Below are positions 37,536 through 47,159 of a DNA stretch of 51,343 bases, piece after piece (positions within the stretch are counted from its first letter, which is position 1; every line of letters starts with the position of its first letter). The notes beneath the pieces are model-generated. The model did no database searches, was not told the DNA's origin, and saw only the letters and a list, made by a program, of their open reading frames with translations. Source of the stretch: Vibrio maritimus (GTDB taxonomy: Bacteria > Pseudomonadota > Gammaproteobacteria > Enterobacterales > Vibrionaceae); NCBI GenBank assembly GCA_000755425.1, contig BBMT01000023.1:1-51343 (forward strand), given 5' to 3'. The position numbers and the translations under genes were made by a program.

Positions 37536-38981
37536 CTAAGCAGAAGCTTCGGCTTGGTTGCCAGCGGTTTGCTTGTTACGCATACCCAGAACAATCGTTA
37601 GACCAAATGCGATAACAAATGAAATAGCCATGCCTGCGATGTAGTAGCCGATGTTCTCTGGGCGAATCGAGATGATACCTGGCAGACCAGCAGCGCCAAG
37701 TGCTTGTGCTTTAACATTGAACATTGTGATGAAAGCACTTGATATAGCTGCACCGATGATAGCTGCAATGAATGGGTAGCGCAGTTTCAGGTTAACACCA
37801 AACATTGCCGGCTCTGTAATACCTAGTAAAGCAGTAACACCAGAAGGCATTGCAATCCCTTTAAGCTTGATATCTTTAGTGGTTAGGCCAACAGCAAGTG
37901 CTGCACCACCTTGAGCGATGTTGGACATTGCTGCAATAGGGAAGATGAACGTGCCGCCTGTAATCGCGATGTCAGTTAGAAGCTGAGTCTCGATAGCAAT
38001 AAAGCTGTGGTGCATACCGGTAATTACAAACGGTGCGTAGATAAATCCAAATAGTGCGCCACCGACAAAACCGGCTGAGTCGTATAGCCAGTTAAGGCCA
38101 TCACCAAGTAGGAAGCCAATATCACGAGTGAATGGACCGACAACCGTAAAGGTTAGGAAACCAGTGATAAAGATAGCTAGCATTGGTGTTAGCAGGTTAT
38201 CCAATACGGATGGGATGAACTTGCGAAGGCCATTTTCTACTTTAGCAAGAATGAACGCAGACACCAGTACAGGTAAAACAGAGCCTTGGTAACCGACTTT
38301 TTGGATTTCAAAGCCCAAAATGTTCCAAGTTGGGATCGTACCTGACACTGCTGCGCCGCCAAAGCCCCAGCCATTAAGTAGATCTGGGTGAACCATCAGC
38401 ATACCAAGGGCAGCACCAAGGAAAGGGTTACCGCCAAATTTCTTCGAAGCCGAGAACGCGAGCAGAACAGGTAAGTAAACAAATGGTGCGTTCGCAAAGG
38501 TGTTGATCATACTTGCCAAATCAGCAAGACCTGGATTTGCATCAATTAGAGACTGTCCTTCAATGAACAGACCAGATGCGGTCAGCAAGTTGAAGATACC
38601 CATCAATAGACCACCGGCAACGATTGCAGGGATGATAGGAACAAAAATATCCGACAAGCCTTTTACTGCACGTTGTAGCCAGTTTTGTTTTTGAGCACCC
38701 GCAGAAGCAACGTCCTTAGTTGACATTTCGGACATGCCAGTCAATTTAGCGAGTTCAGCGTAAACTTGGTTAACGATCCCAGAGCCGAAAATGATCTGAT
38801 ACTGACCAGCGACTTTGAATTGTCCTTTCACGCCTTCTAGATCATCGATGGCCGTTTCTTGGATCAGCGATTCATCTTTTACAGCGAGGCGTAAGCGAGT
38901 AGCGCAGTGTGCTAAGGCAGAGAGGTTGTCCTTTCCCCCAAGCAGTGCAAGTAGTTGTTTGGCTATGACTGGATAGTTCAT
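37536..38981 (-). CDS. scrA: PTS sucrose-specific EIIBC component
   Basis: A 481-residue sucrose permease of the glucose-sucrose PTS family. The IIB domain (residues about 1-90) has the phosphocysteine motif LSALAHCATRLRLAVKDE. The IIC domain follows with about ten membrane segments and GITEPAMFGVNLKLRYPF, a signature of this family; FVITGMHHSFIAIETQLL is the other. There is no IIA domain, so phosphate comes from another IIA-Glc-type protein (crr). A GGAGCTCGTT ribosome site precedes the ATG at 38981. It is divergent from scrR, with an operator 70 bases upstream. It delivers sucrose-6-phosphate to ScrB. Confidence 0.92.
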   Translation of the reverse strand: MNYPVIAKQLLALLGGKDNLSALAHCATRLRLAVKDESLIQETAIDDLEGVKGQFKVAGQYQIIFGSGIVNQVYAELAKLTGMSEMSTKDVASAGAQKQNWLQRAVKGLSDIFVPIIPAIVAGGLLMGIFNLLTASGLFIEGQSLIDANPGLADLASMINTFANAPFVYLPVLLAFSASKKFGGNPFLGAALGMLMVHPDLLNGWGFGGAAVSGTIPTWNILGFEIQKVGYQGSVLPVLVSAFILAKVENGLRKFIPSVLDNLLTPMLAIFITGFLTFTVVGPFTRDIGFLLGDGLNWLYDSAGFVGGALFGFIYAPFVITGMHHSFIAIETQLLTDIAITGGTFIFPIAAMSNIAQGGAALAVGLTTKDIKLKGIAMPSGVTALLGITEPAMFGVNLKLRYPFIAAIIGAAISSAFITMFNVKAQALGAAGLPGIISIRPENIGYYIAGMAISFVIAFGLTIVLGMRNKQTAGNQAEASA

Positions 38982-39051
38982 AACGAGCTCCGGTTACATT
39001 TTGTGCGTTATTATCTTTTGTTGTTCTCAAGAAGGTGTGTTGAATACATTT

Positions 39052-39066
39052 TTGGGAACGTTTGCA
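39052..39066. promoter_or_regulatory. ScrR operator upstream of scrA
   Basis: On the minus strand this is TGCAAACGTTCCCAA, the same sequence as the operator upstream of scrB. It is a LacI-family type near-palindrome centred on AACGTT, 71 bases upstream of the scrA start. Confidence 0.82.
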
Positions 39067-39256
39067 GAATCGAATCATAAGCATGTTCGAATTAGTGTCA
39101 AAAGATAAAGTGCCACAATGTGATTACGATCATCTCTTGTCATATAAGGCTCGATAAGAGTGTGCGCTCTGTAAGAATTTTGGTTGAAATGAGCCAATAA
39201 GCAAGTTGTTGATTGGTGGCTAAGCTTATTCAAGCCCCATTTTTCATGGTATTCTT

Positions 39257-39271
39257 TGCAAACATTCCCAT
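39257..39271. promoter_or_regulatory. ScrR operator upstream of scrR
   Basis: TGCAAACATTCCCAT, a two-mismatch copy of the scrA and scrB operators, 21 bases upstream of the scrR start. It suggests weaker autoregulation. Confidence 0.78.
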
Positions 39272-39291
39272 AAATATCGGACATTTATCCC

Positions 39292-40281
39292 ATGGCAAGC
39301 TTACATGATGTCGCCAAACTCGCTGGCGTTTCCAAATCTACCGTATCTCGAGTTGTGAATAACGAGTATGGGGTAAAGCAAGCAACGAAGGATAAGGTTC
39401 AGAAGGCCATTGATGAACTGGGATATCAAACAAACCTCGTGGCGAAAGAGCTTAAGTCACAAAAGACCAATCTTATTGGTGTAATTGTTCCAAGGGTTGC
39501 GTCAAGCGCCACCTCTCAAGGGGTTGACGGGTTAAGTCGTGTGTTTGATAACGCGGGTAAGCAGGTATTGCTTGCCAGTACGCAGCAGTCTTTTCAAAAA
39601 GAAATTGAGTTCATCCGTCTTTTTAACCAAAAGCGCGTCGAGGGCATCATCTTATATGCAACCCATTTAGATGAGGAGTTGGTTGAGATCATTTTGCAAT
39701 CTGCTGCACCTGTAGTGCTGGTGGGACAGGATGGCTCACTGTTTAACATTCCAAGCATAGTTCATGACGATTTTCGAGTAGGATTTGAGGCTGGAAATCG
39801 TTTAATATCATCGGGTTGTAGCAATGTAGGGTTTATTGGAGTAGCCAGCTCAGATATTGCGGTAGACAAGCTTCGTTATCAAGGTCTTGAACAGGCGCTT
39901 CAATTTAAGCGCAAAGGTGAGCCACTGTTTCATAGTCGCGGCGAATTTACTATTGACTCAGGCTATCAACAAGCAAAGCAGCTATTGGCAGAGCATACCA
40001 ATCTTGATGGCTTGTTTTGTGCGACCGACCGAATTGCGATTGGTGCGGTAAAGGCCATTCAAGAACGCGGATTGATTGCTGGTTCGGACATCAAAGTACT
40101 AGGGGTAGGTAATGATGAACTTGGCTCTGTGTCGTCACCAAGTATTTCTACCTTTAACTATCCATTTGATAAAGCTGGTGAAAGTGCCGCTAATCTACTG
40201 ATAGATTTACTAAGTGGAGAGCCTGCAACTATGAGCAAAATTGTTCTTACCTTCCAAACGATCGACCGCGAGACCTGCTAG
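39292..40281 (+). CDS. scrR: LacI-family sucrose operon repressor
   Basis: A 329-residue LacI/GalR-family regulator. The helix-turn-helix is at the very N-terminus (MASLHDVAKLAGVSKSTVSR, residues 1-20), followed by the hinge and a two-lobe sugar-binding domain (TNLIGVIVPRVASSATSQGV; GLFCATDRIAIGAVKAI). It lies between scrA (divergent) and scrB (downstream), and three copies of one operator flank them, so it is most likely the repressor of this sucrose regulon. The inducer is not visible. The ATG at 39292 has no strong ribosome site, which fits low expression of a repressor. Confidence 0.9.
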   Translation: MASLHDVAKLAGVSKSTVSRVVNNEYGVKQATKDKVQKAIDELGYQTNLVAKELKSQKTNLIGVIVPRVASSATSQGVDGLSRVFDNAGKQVLLASTQQSFQKEIEFIRLFNQKRVEGIILYATHLDEELVEIILQSAAPVVLVGQDGSLFNIPSIVHDDFRVGFEAGNRLISSGCSNVGFIGVASSDIAVDKLRYQGLEQALQFKRKGEPLFHSRGEFTIDSGYQQAKQLLAEHTNLDGLFCATDRIAIGAVKAIQERGLIAGSDIKVLGVGNDELGSVSSPSISTFNYPFDKAGESAANLLIDLLSGEPATMSKIVLTFQTIDRETC

Positions 40282-40425
40282 TCTCTTTATTTTTCAAATG
40301 TTCCAATCGCCTCCTTTGCTTTGATATTTGCGAGGGTATCAAGCAGAGGCGAGACGTGTTTCAGGTCACAAAACGATTCACTCACTTTGAATGCGCTTGT
40401 ATCAGTCCTGTTTTATAACTAGTAT

Positions 40426-40440
40426 TGCAAACGTTCCCAA
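40426..40440. promoter_or_regulatory. ScrR operator upstream of scrB
   Basis: TGCAAACGTTCCCAA, identical on the opposite strand to the scrA operator. It lies 35 bases upstream of the scrB start codon and would overlap its promoter. Confidence 0.82.
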
Positions 40441-40474
40441 AAAAGAATTCTTAGTATTAAGGTGATAAGCCAAC

Positions 40475-42110
40475 ATGTTCTCAGTTAGCGATCTTGTAAC
40501 AATGCTCGGTGGTCAAGCCAATATCACACGTGTGTTATACCCAAACAATCAGTTGGTTATTGAAGTTGATGACCTATCACTCATTCATGACACCTCGCCG
40601 TCTTATCGCCTAGAGGAGGTGTTGGGTAAGCCGCAGCTTACTTTCTCTATGCCTGATCATTTTGATGAGATGAGCTTGCTTGAGTTAGGTGCTGTGATTG
40701 CGGAGCAACAAAAGCTTCTCGCGGTCGATGCAAGTCAGCCTGCACTCTGTGAACATCGTCCTACATGGCATATCTCACCGCCAAAAGGGTTGTTGAATGA
40801 CCCGAATGGCTTTATTTATCACCAAGGGCAATATCACCTTTTCTACCAGTGGTATCCGCATGGTTGTGTCCACAAAGACAAATACTGGGCGCATCTGACG
40901 AGCGTGATTTAGTTAATTGGGATTGGCAGCCACTGGCACTAACACCATCTGATTGGTTTGATAGTCACGGGGTATTTTCGGGTCATGCACTGAGCCAGGG
41001 TGAACAATTGATGTTGTTCTATACCGGTAATACCCGAATTGGTAACCAACGAGACCGCCATACCACCCAGTGTTTGGCAGTCTCTGAAGACGGTATCCAT
41101 TTTAAAAAACTGGGCCCAGTTATTCCTGAGCTGCCTGAAGGTGTCACACCACACATTCGCGATCCAAAAATTGTTCGACATGGCGATCATTGGCTGATGT
41201 TACTCGGCGCGCAAACGACAGATCTAAAAGGAAGATTGGCAGTTTATCGTTCACAGGATCTCCTTAAATGGGAGTTTGTTGCCTTGTGTGGTGATGAGAT
41301 GGGGGACTTTGGCTATATGTGGGAGTGCCAGATTTATTTGAGCTAGGCGGTGAATACTTTGCTGTTGTTGGGCCTCAGGGTATTGAATCGGAGAGCGCTC
41401 TTCACACGATTCCCCACCACAATGGCTATGCAAAAGCTCAGTTAAATGCGGAAGACAAAATTACCTTGTCGGAATTTGGAAATCTCGATAAAGGTTTTGA
41501 TTTTTACGCGCCTCAAACCCTATTAACCGCTGATGGCAGACGCGTCCTTTCTGGCTGGATGGGACTGCCGGATGAAATCGATCATCCTTCTGTAGATAAT
41601 GGTTGGGTGCACCAATTGACCGCGCTGCGTGAACTTAGCAGTAAAGATGGACGTTTGATCCAAATGCCAATTGCGGCGATCGAGAGCTTGTATCAAGACA
41701 AGCAGTGCTTCACCCTCGATAACGAGCGCTATCAGCAACTCAACAACAAAGCGTTTGATATGAGTGTTGAGGTAGATTGGGGGAGCGAGTTGAGACTGCA
41801 CGCTAAAGATGATCAGTATGTTTCGATTCGATTAGATGAGGCAACTCGTACATTGCTTTTAGACAGAACTCACACCTTGATCCGCGAAGGTGATACCAAG
41901 CGAGAAGTGGCTTTAACCAGTGACAAGGTGGTACTGCGCATTTTATCTGATGAGTCTTCGCTTGAGATCTTCGTGAATGGTGGTGAGCAAGTGCTGACGA
42001 GTCGAGTGTTTACCGATAAAGATGCAACAGCTATTGAGCTTGTGGGTGGCTTAGCGCACGTTGAGCTTTTCCCGCTCAACGCAGCAAGTGCCCCATTCGT
42101 AGTGCGCTAG
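40475..42110 (+). CDS. scrB: Sucrose-6-phosphate hydrolase (GH32; frameshifted in this assembly)
   Basis: A 545-residue GH32 enzyme after two repairs. It cleaves sucrose-6-phosphate into glucose-6-phosphate and fructose. The nucleophile Asp lies in WHISPPKGLLNDPNGF (residue about 109), the transition-state stabiliser in HIRDPKIV, and the general acid Glu in YMWECPDLFEL. A C-terminal beta-sandwich ends in GGLAHVELFPL. Breaks: one base missing at about 40903 (WAHLTS to RDLVNWDWQPLAL) and one at 41328-41329, where CC should be CCC (ECPDLFELGGEYFAVV). The second break falls inside the catalytic ECP motif. An N-terminal extension of about 90 residues precedes the catalytic domain, as in other Vibrio ScrB-like enzymes. 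Confidence 0.9.
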
Positions 42111-42130
42111 TTATTGCCACACTCTATTAA

Positions 42131-42167
42131 AAAGCCCTGAACTGCCGATGATAGTTCAGGGCTTTGT
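42131..42167 (+). terminator. Rho-independent terminator of scrB
   Basis: AAAGCCCTGAACT (42131-42143) and AGTTCAGGGCTTT (42153-42165) form a 13-bp perfect stem ending in TTTGTT. It also faces the convergent HAD gene, for which the A side can serve as T tract. Confidence 0.88.
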
Positions 42168-42192
42168 TGTTTATGACATTGCCTCTGCGGCA

Positions 42193-42842
42193 TTATTTCT
42201 GCGATATAAGTAGCGCAGTTACTTGGTCGAGCGAATCAAAGATATAGTCAGCACTTTCCAACACGTCTTGGTGCGGAGGCATAATGTCGGGAATCATCGC
42301 GGCGTAGCATCCAGCAGCTTTACCCGAACGCATCCCATTGTTTGAATCTTCAAGTACTAAGCAATCTTTAGCCGACAGTCCAAGTTTTTCATAGGCCATA
42401 ACGTAGCAGTCTGGCTCAGGTTTACCGTTGGCGACATCTTCGGCTGTGATAACAAGATCGAACTGGTTTAAGTAGTCGGTGTTGCTAAAGTTCAATTTGG
42501 TCTCGGGTAGGCAGATGAAGTAACAAGTGCGATAGTAAGTTTCTGCGATTTCGCTTCGGCAAATAGTATGTGGAACCCCTCTTTAAACGCAATTCCAGCT
42601 TTACGCGCTTCGTGGTAATGAGTGTCTCGGATTGTTCTGTATTCAACTAGATCAAATCCCTCCCCAAAATGCTCAGCGAGCATTCTTTCACAGTCAGGGT
42701 CTTGAACCCCAATAAATCGCTGATAAAACTCGTCGGTTAAATCAAACCCCATCGACTCAGCAGCATACTGCCAGCTAATTTTGTAAACAGCTTCTGTATC
42801 AAAGATAAGCCCATCCATATCGAACAGTAGTGCTTTGAACAT
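42193..42842 (-). CDS. HAD-superfamily phosphatase/phosphomutase-like (frameshifted in this assembly)
   Basis: A 216-residue HAD subfamily I hydrolase. Motif I is LLFDMDGLIFDTEAV (nucleophile Asp at residue about 9), motif II is ALVTSS, motif III includes KPEPDCYVMAYEKLG, and motif IV is CLVLEDSNNGMRSG. This is the beta-phosphoglucomutase/sugar-phosphatase type. One base is missing at 42505-42507 (GGG for GGGG on the plus strand), joining TSSAYP to ETKLNFSNTDYL. I chose the ATG at 42842 because AAGGAG is about eight bases upstream; the ATG at 42848 is too close. It lies between scrB and mtlA, suggesting a sugar-phosphate substrate, but this is only context. Confidence 0.85.
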
Positions 42843-43023
42843 TGCCATGCTCCTTTTATTTTCACGTTATTTTATCTGCATTACTTTGTCAGAAGTTCTC
42901 TGAAATTGAAATGTCATTTCTGTAATTAAATTACATAATCAAGGTTTTCGGGTTAAGTTTTGTGCGAGATGTAGTCTTGAATTGCTCGGATGAATAGGTG
43001 GGTGAGTAGTGATTTGCCATTAA

Positions 43024-43039
43024 TGTGATCTTCCTCACT
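43024..43039. promoter_or_regulatory. CRP site 1 of the mtl promoter
   Basis: TGTGATCTTCCTCACT matches the CRP dyad TGTGA-N6-TCACA with one mismatch in the right arm. It is the most distal of four. Confidence 0.72.
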
Positions 43040-43068
43040 AACTATTTGTGGGTGTCTTGGTGACAAAT

Positions 43069-43084
43069 AGTGATCTACATCACT
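43069..43084. promoter_or_regulatory. CRP site 2 of the mtl promoter
   Basis: AGTGATCTACATCACT, a symmetrical CRP dyad 45 bases downstream of site 1. Confidence 0.78.
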
Positions 43085-43141
43085 GTTGAATGATAATTAT
43101 TATTACTATTTTGGCTATGTAATTTATCAACGGCAAAATGA

Positions 43142-43157
43142 TGTGATCTAAATCACT
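43142..43157. promoter_or_regulatory. CRP site 3 of the mtl promoter
   Basis: TGTGATCTAAATCACT, the best match of the four to the CRP consensus. Confidence 0.82.
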
Positions 43158-43184
43158 ATAAAATTTACCATTCCGAGTTGTGGT

Positions 43185-43200
43185 GGTGATCTTTATCACA
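43185..43200. promoter_or_regulatory. CRP site 4 of the mtl promoter
   Basis: GGTGATCTTTATCACA, 110 bases upstream of the mtlA start. Sites 2, 3 and 4 are 73 and 43 bases apart. E. coli mtlA also has an array of CRP sites. Confidence 0.8.
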
Positions 43201-43309
43201 AAAAATGCCCGTATGCGGACTTTTGGAAATCATGTGTTACTTTTTAATGGACTTTTGAATAAACATTTTTAGTCCTTTGGACACATTTTCTGATAACGAG
43301 GTTGATCTT

Positions 43310-45204
43310 ATGCTATCTCCTGAAGCAAAAATCAAAGTACAAAACTTTGGTCGTTTCCTCTCCAACATGGTGATGCCAAACATTGGCGCATTTATCGCTT
43401 GGGGTTTGATTACGGCACTATTTATTCCGACTGGTTGGATTCCAAACGAAGCATTGGGTTCAATGGTTGGCCCAATGATCACTTACTTGCTACCACTACT
43501 GATCGGTTACACGGGTGGTAAGATGGTCGCTGGCGATCGCGGTGCGGTTGTTGGTGCAATCACTACAATGGGGGTGATTGTTGGTACTGATATCCCTATG
43601 TTTATGGGTGCGATGATTGTTGGTCCTTTAGGTGGTCTAGCAATTAAGAAATTTGACCAAGCGGTTGAAGGTAAAGTGAAGAGCGGCTTCGAAATGTTGG
43701 TGAACAACTTCTCTGCCGGTATCGTTGGTATGCTTTGTGCCATCCTTGCTTTCCTTGTGATTGGTCCAGCTGTAAAAGTGCTATCAACTGCGCTAGCAGC
43801 TGGTGTTGGCATGATGGTTAACGCAGGTCTTCTGCCTCTAACTTCTATCTTTGTTGAACCTGCGAAGATTCTATTCCTAAATAACGCAATCAACCACGGT
43901 ATCTTCTCGCCACTAGGTATCCAACAAGCAGAAGAGATGGGTAAATCTATCTTCTTCTTGATTGAATCAAACCCAGGCCCAGGTCTAGGTCTACTACTTG
44001 CTTACATGTTCTTCGGTCGTGGCAACGCAAAAGAGTCAGCACCTGGTGCAGCGATCATCCACTTCTTTGGTGGTATCCACGAAATTTACTTCCCATACGT
44101 ATTGATGAACCCACGTCTAATCATCGCTGTAATCGCAGGTGGTATGACAGGTGTGTTCACTCTAACTATGTTTGATGCAGGTCTGGTTTCTCCAGCATCA
44201 CCAGGTTCAATCTTCGCGATTCTACTGATGACGCCTAAGTCTTCTTTCATCGGTGTGATTCTGTCAGTGATTGCCTCTGCAACCGTAACTTTCTTTGTAG
44301 CCTCTCTACTAATGAAAACGTCTAAACAGGATGACGAAGAAGAGTCACTAGAAAAAGCAGCAAGCCAAATGGCGAACATGAAAGCCGCATCTAAAGGTCA
44401 AGCTGGTGCAGCTCTAGATCTAGCAGCTGTTCGCAAAATTATCGTAGCGTGTGACGCTGGTATGGGTTCAAGTGCAATGGGTGCAAGCATGCTTCGTAAA
44501 AAAGTAGAAGCAGCAGGCCTTGGCATTGAAGTTACAAACCTGGCGATTAACAACCTACCTGCTGGCGCTGACATTGTCATCACTCACAAAGACTTGACTG
44601 ACCGTGCTCGTACTCACGCAGCAGATGCACACCACATTTCACTAGGTAACTTCCTAGACGGTGCTTTGTACGATGGTCTAGTAGCAGATTTAGTGAATGC
44701 ACAACAAGCGGGCGCAGAGCCAAAAAAGCCTGAAGCACCAGCAGACACTAGCTCAAGCAATGAAGAAGGAACGCTTAAGCTATCAAATGAAAATATCTTC
44801 TTGGGCATGGAAGTGAAGACCAAAGAAGAAGTTATCAAGTTTGCTGGTGAGCAACTCGTAAAACTTGGTTATGTAGAACCGCAATATGTTGAAGGCATGT
44901 TGGCTCGTGAAGAGTTGGTTTCTACTTACTAGGTGAGTCGATTGCAGTACCTCACGGCACAATTGAAGCAAAACAGTTCGTTAAGAAGACAGGTATCGTG
45001 TTCTGTCAGTTCCCTGAAGGTGTTCAGTGGGGCGAGGACGAAGATGATGTCGCTAAGATGGTTATTGGTATCGCGGCGCAAGGTGATGAACACATCCAGG
45101 TTATCACAGCGATTACGAATTCACTTGATGACGACGAAGCTGTCGAATGTTTGAAGTCTACCACTAATGCAGAAGATGTCCTTCGCATCCTAAGTGGTAA
45201 GTAG
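43310..45204 (+). CDS. mtlA: PTS mannitol-specific EIICBA component (frameshifted in this assembly)
   Basis: A 631-residue mannitol permease-kinase, the size of E. coli MtlA (637). The IIC membrane domain covers residues 1 to about 340. The IIB domain carries the phospho-cysteine Cys381 in IIVACDAGMGSS. The IIA domain carries the phospho-histidine His549 in IAVPHGTIEAK. It imports mannitol as mannitol-1-phosphate. One C is missing at about 44929, which would cut the protein after REELVSTY; with CC the frame continues LGESIAVPHGT and ends at 45204. Without repair the IIA domain would be lost. The ATG at 43310 follows AACGAGG; the open frame begins earlier at 43277 but MLSPEAKIKVQNFGRF is the family start. 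Confidence 0.93.
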
Positions 45205-45255
45205 CAGAAATGGTGATTATCACCTTGGCTTTGAGTCATAGCTCCTAAGTGAAAC

Positions 45256-45290
45256 GAGACCAACAGCCCCCCTTGTTGGTCTCATTTTTG
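45256..45290 (+). terminator. Intercistronic terminator between mtlA and mtlD
   Basis: GAGACCAACA (45256-45265) and TGTTGGTCTC (45274-45283) form a 10-bp stem, followed by ATTTTT. It sits between two genes of one operon, so mtlD probably depends on read-through or its own promoter. Confidence 0.85.
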
Positions 45291-45336
45291 ATTTTTTCTT
45301 TTTCTTTTTTTAATGAGTTATTTAGGAAGACGTCTT

Positions 45337-46485
45337 ATGAAAGCATTACATTTTGGCGCAGGTAATATCGGTCGTGGCTTTATCGGAAAACTACTCGCAG
45401 ATGCAGGCATTCACGTAACATTTGCTGATGTAAACGAAACCGTAGTTAACGCTCTGATTGAACGTCAGTCCTACCCGGTAAAAATTGTTGGTGAAGATGT
45501 AGTAGTAGAAGAAGTGACAAACGTTACTGCAGTAAACTCGACCAGCAGCGACATTATCGACCTTATCGCTAACGTAGAGTTGGTAACAACAGCCGTTGGC
45601 CCAACGGTACTGAAGATCATCTCTAAGTCAGTCGCACAAGGTATTGAGAAGCGTGCAGCCAATGGCAATACCGCTCCACTTAATATCATCGCATGTGAAA
45701 ACATGGTACGTGGCACCAGTCAGCTTAAAGCGATGATCTTTGAGCATCTTGCTGAAGATGTTCAAGCATTTGCAGAAGCGAACATTGGCTTCGTTGATTC
45801 TGCAGTCGATCGTATTGTGCCGCCGGCAGAAGAAGGTGAAACGGATCCTCTAGCGGTAACCGTTGAAACGTTCAGTGAGTGGATCGTCGATCAAACTCAG
45901 TTTGTAGGTGACATCCCAGCAATTAAAGGCATGGAATGCACTGATAACCTAATGGCATTCGTTGAGCGTAAACTGTTTACCCTTAACACCGGTCACCTAA
46001 TCACTGCTTACCTTGGTGTACTAGCGGGTCACGAAACCATTAAAGATTCTATTGAAGATGAAGCAATTCGTGCCGATGTAACCGCAGCAATGCAAGAGAG
46101 TGGTGAAGTATTGATCCGTCGCTACGGTTTTGATGCGGATGCACACGCTAAATACATTCAAAAGATTCTAGGTCGTTTTGCAAACCCATACCTACGCGAT
46201 GAAGTTGACCGTGTTGGTCGTCAGCCTATTCGTAAGCTAAGCCCACAAGATCGCTTGATTAAGCCTCTTAACGGTACGCTAGAATATGGATTGCCGAATG
46301 GTCACTTACTAAAAGGTATCGCTGCAGCATTCCTTTACAAAAACGACGATGACCCACAAGCGGTTGAGCTTCAAGCTATGTTTGCAGAACAAGGATTTGA
46401 AAAAACACTGGCTCATTATTCAGAGCTGAATGTTGATTCAGAAATTGTTACACTAGCGCACGAAGCGTATTTAGCGCTCAAATGA
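45337..46485 (+). CDS. mtlD: Mannitol-1-phosphate 5-dehydrogenase
   Basis: A 382-residue enzyme, the same length as E. coli MtlD, which oxidises mannitol-1-phosphate to fructose-6-phosphate with NAD. The N-terminal cofactor motif is MKALHFGAGNIGRGFIGKLL. IACENMVRGTSQLK and FVERKLFTLNTGHLITAYLG with its lysine/histidine signature mark the polyol dehydrogenase catalytic region. AGGAAGAC precedes the ATG at 45337; the frame is open eight codons earlier but without a ribosome site. It completes the pathway started by MtlA. Confidence 0.95.
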   Translation: MKALHFGAGNIGRGFIGKLLADAGIHVTFADVNETVVNALIERQSYPVKIVGEDVVVEEVTNVTAVNSTSSDIIDLIANVELVTTAVGPTVLKIISKSVAQGIEKRAANGNTAPLNIIACENMVRGTSQLKAMIFEHLAEDVQAFAEANIGFVDSAVDRIVPPAEEGETDPLAVTVETFSEWIVDQTQFVGDIPAIKGMECTDNLMAFVERKLFTLNTGHLITAYLGVLAGHETIKDSIEDEAIRADVTAAMQESGEVLIRRYGFDADAHAKYIQKILGRFANPYLRDEVDRVGRQPIRKLSPQDRLIKPLNGTLEYGLPNGHLLKGIAAAFLYKNDDDPQAVELQAMFAEQGFEKTLAHYSELNVDSEIVTLAHEAYLALK

Positions 46486-46496
46486 TTCAAGCTGTT

Positions 46497-46526
46497 GGTG
46501 CCACGCAAGTGGCACCCTTTGTTTTA
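46497..46526 (+). terminator. Hairpin between mtlD and mtlR
   Basis: GGTGCCAC (46497-46504), loop GCAA, GTGGCACC (46509-46516), then CTTTGTTTT. It is a terminator-like element just after mtlD, which may lower expression of mtlR compared with mtlA and mtlD. It lies inside the coding region if the earlier mtlR start at 46482 is used. Confidence 0.6.
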
Positions 46527-46535
46527 AGAGATGTT

Positions 46536-47069
46536 ATGCCACTGCACCCGCCCAATGAAACTGAACTATTAGAAGCTCTGTCTGAAGCTAAGGACGCGAG
46601 TGAGTGTCTTATGGCTGCGTATGATGCCATCGATGATACTCTGGACACCCTTATCAATAGTATTTTTCATAAAGACGACTATGCAGTGAAGTATGTTGTT
46701 GATCCCCTTCTTACCAGTGATGGCCCTTTAGGCGACATTCTTGTTCGCGCCAAACTGCTTCTCGGTCTTGGCGTCATTTCTAAAGAAGTGTTCGATGACA
46801 TCGATATTTTTGTCACCTTGAGAGAGTGGACAAAACACCAAGAAAATAAGGTCAGCTTTACTGAAGTCGACGTTTTATTCGAACTCAATAAAATCAGTGC
46901 TATTCAAAAGATGATGCCCATTGAGTACGATGACAGTATGACCAAAGGTCTTGATGCAGTGATGCTGGAAATGTTTTTAGAGCGTCACTATCAGCGAGTG
47001 AAGTCCACGATAATCCTCGCAATTACCGAAATGGTAGAGACGCTCTGTAGGGACAACCCACTTGTCTGA
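46536..47069 (+). CDS. mtlR: Mannitol operon repressor MtlR (MltR family)
   Basis: A 177-residue MltR-family protein. The core FHKDDYAVKYVVDPLLTSDG, then GPLGDILVRAKLLLGLGVIS, is nearly that of E. coli MtlR (FRKDDYAVKYAVEPLLDGDG). These proteins repress mtl operons without a typical DNA-binding fold. I chose the ATG at 46536 (MPLHPP), which has AAGAG at a good distance and lies after the hairpin. The frame is open from the ATG at 46482, which overlaps the mtlD stop as ATGA, so a 195-residue product is possible. It is the last gene of the operon before the terminator at 47079. Confidence 0.88.
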   Translation: MPLHPPNETELLEALSEAKDASECLMAAYDAIDDTLDTLINSIFHKDDYAVKYVVDPLLTSDGPLGDILVRAKLLLGLGVISKEVFDDIDIFVTLREWTKHQENKVSFTEVDVLFELNKISAIQKMMPIEYDDSMTKGLDAVMLEMFLERHYQRVKSTIILAITEMVETLCRDNPLV

Positions 47070-47078
47070 TTGATAATC

Positions 47079-47110
47079 GCCCCAATGCTTAATCCGCTTG
47101 GGGCTTTTTT
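47079..47110 (+). terminator. Rho-independent terminator of the mtl operon
   Basis: GCCCCAA (47079-47085) and TTGGGGC (47098-47104) are followed by TTTTTT, nine bases past the mtlR stop. Confidence 0.9.
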
Positions 47111-47159
47111 GTAACGCCTTTCTTATCCTTCGCGTCAATTTTCATCTTTTCTTATCCTT

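Noticed and set aside
44933..45204. A separate small PTS IIA protein after mtlA
   Set aside because: It continues the mtlA reading exactly after one restored base (REELVSTY then LGESIAVPHGT), matching the IIA end of MtlA in length and motif.
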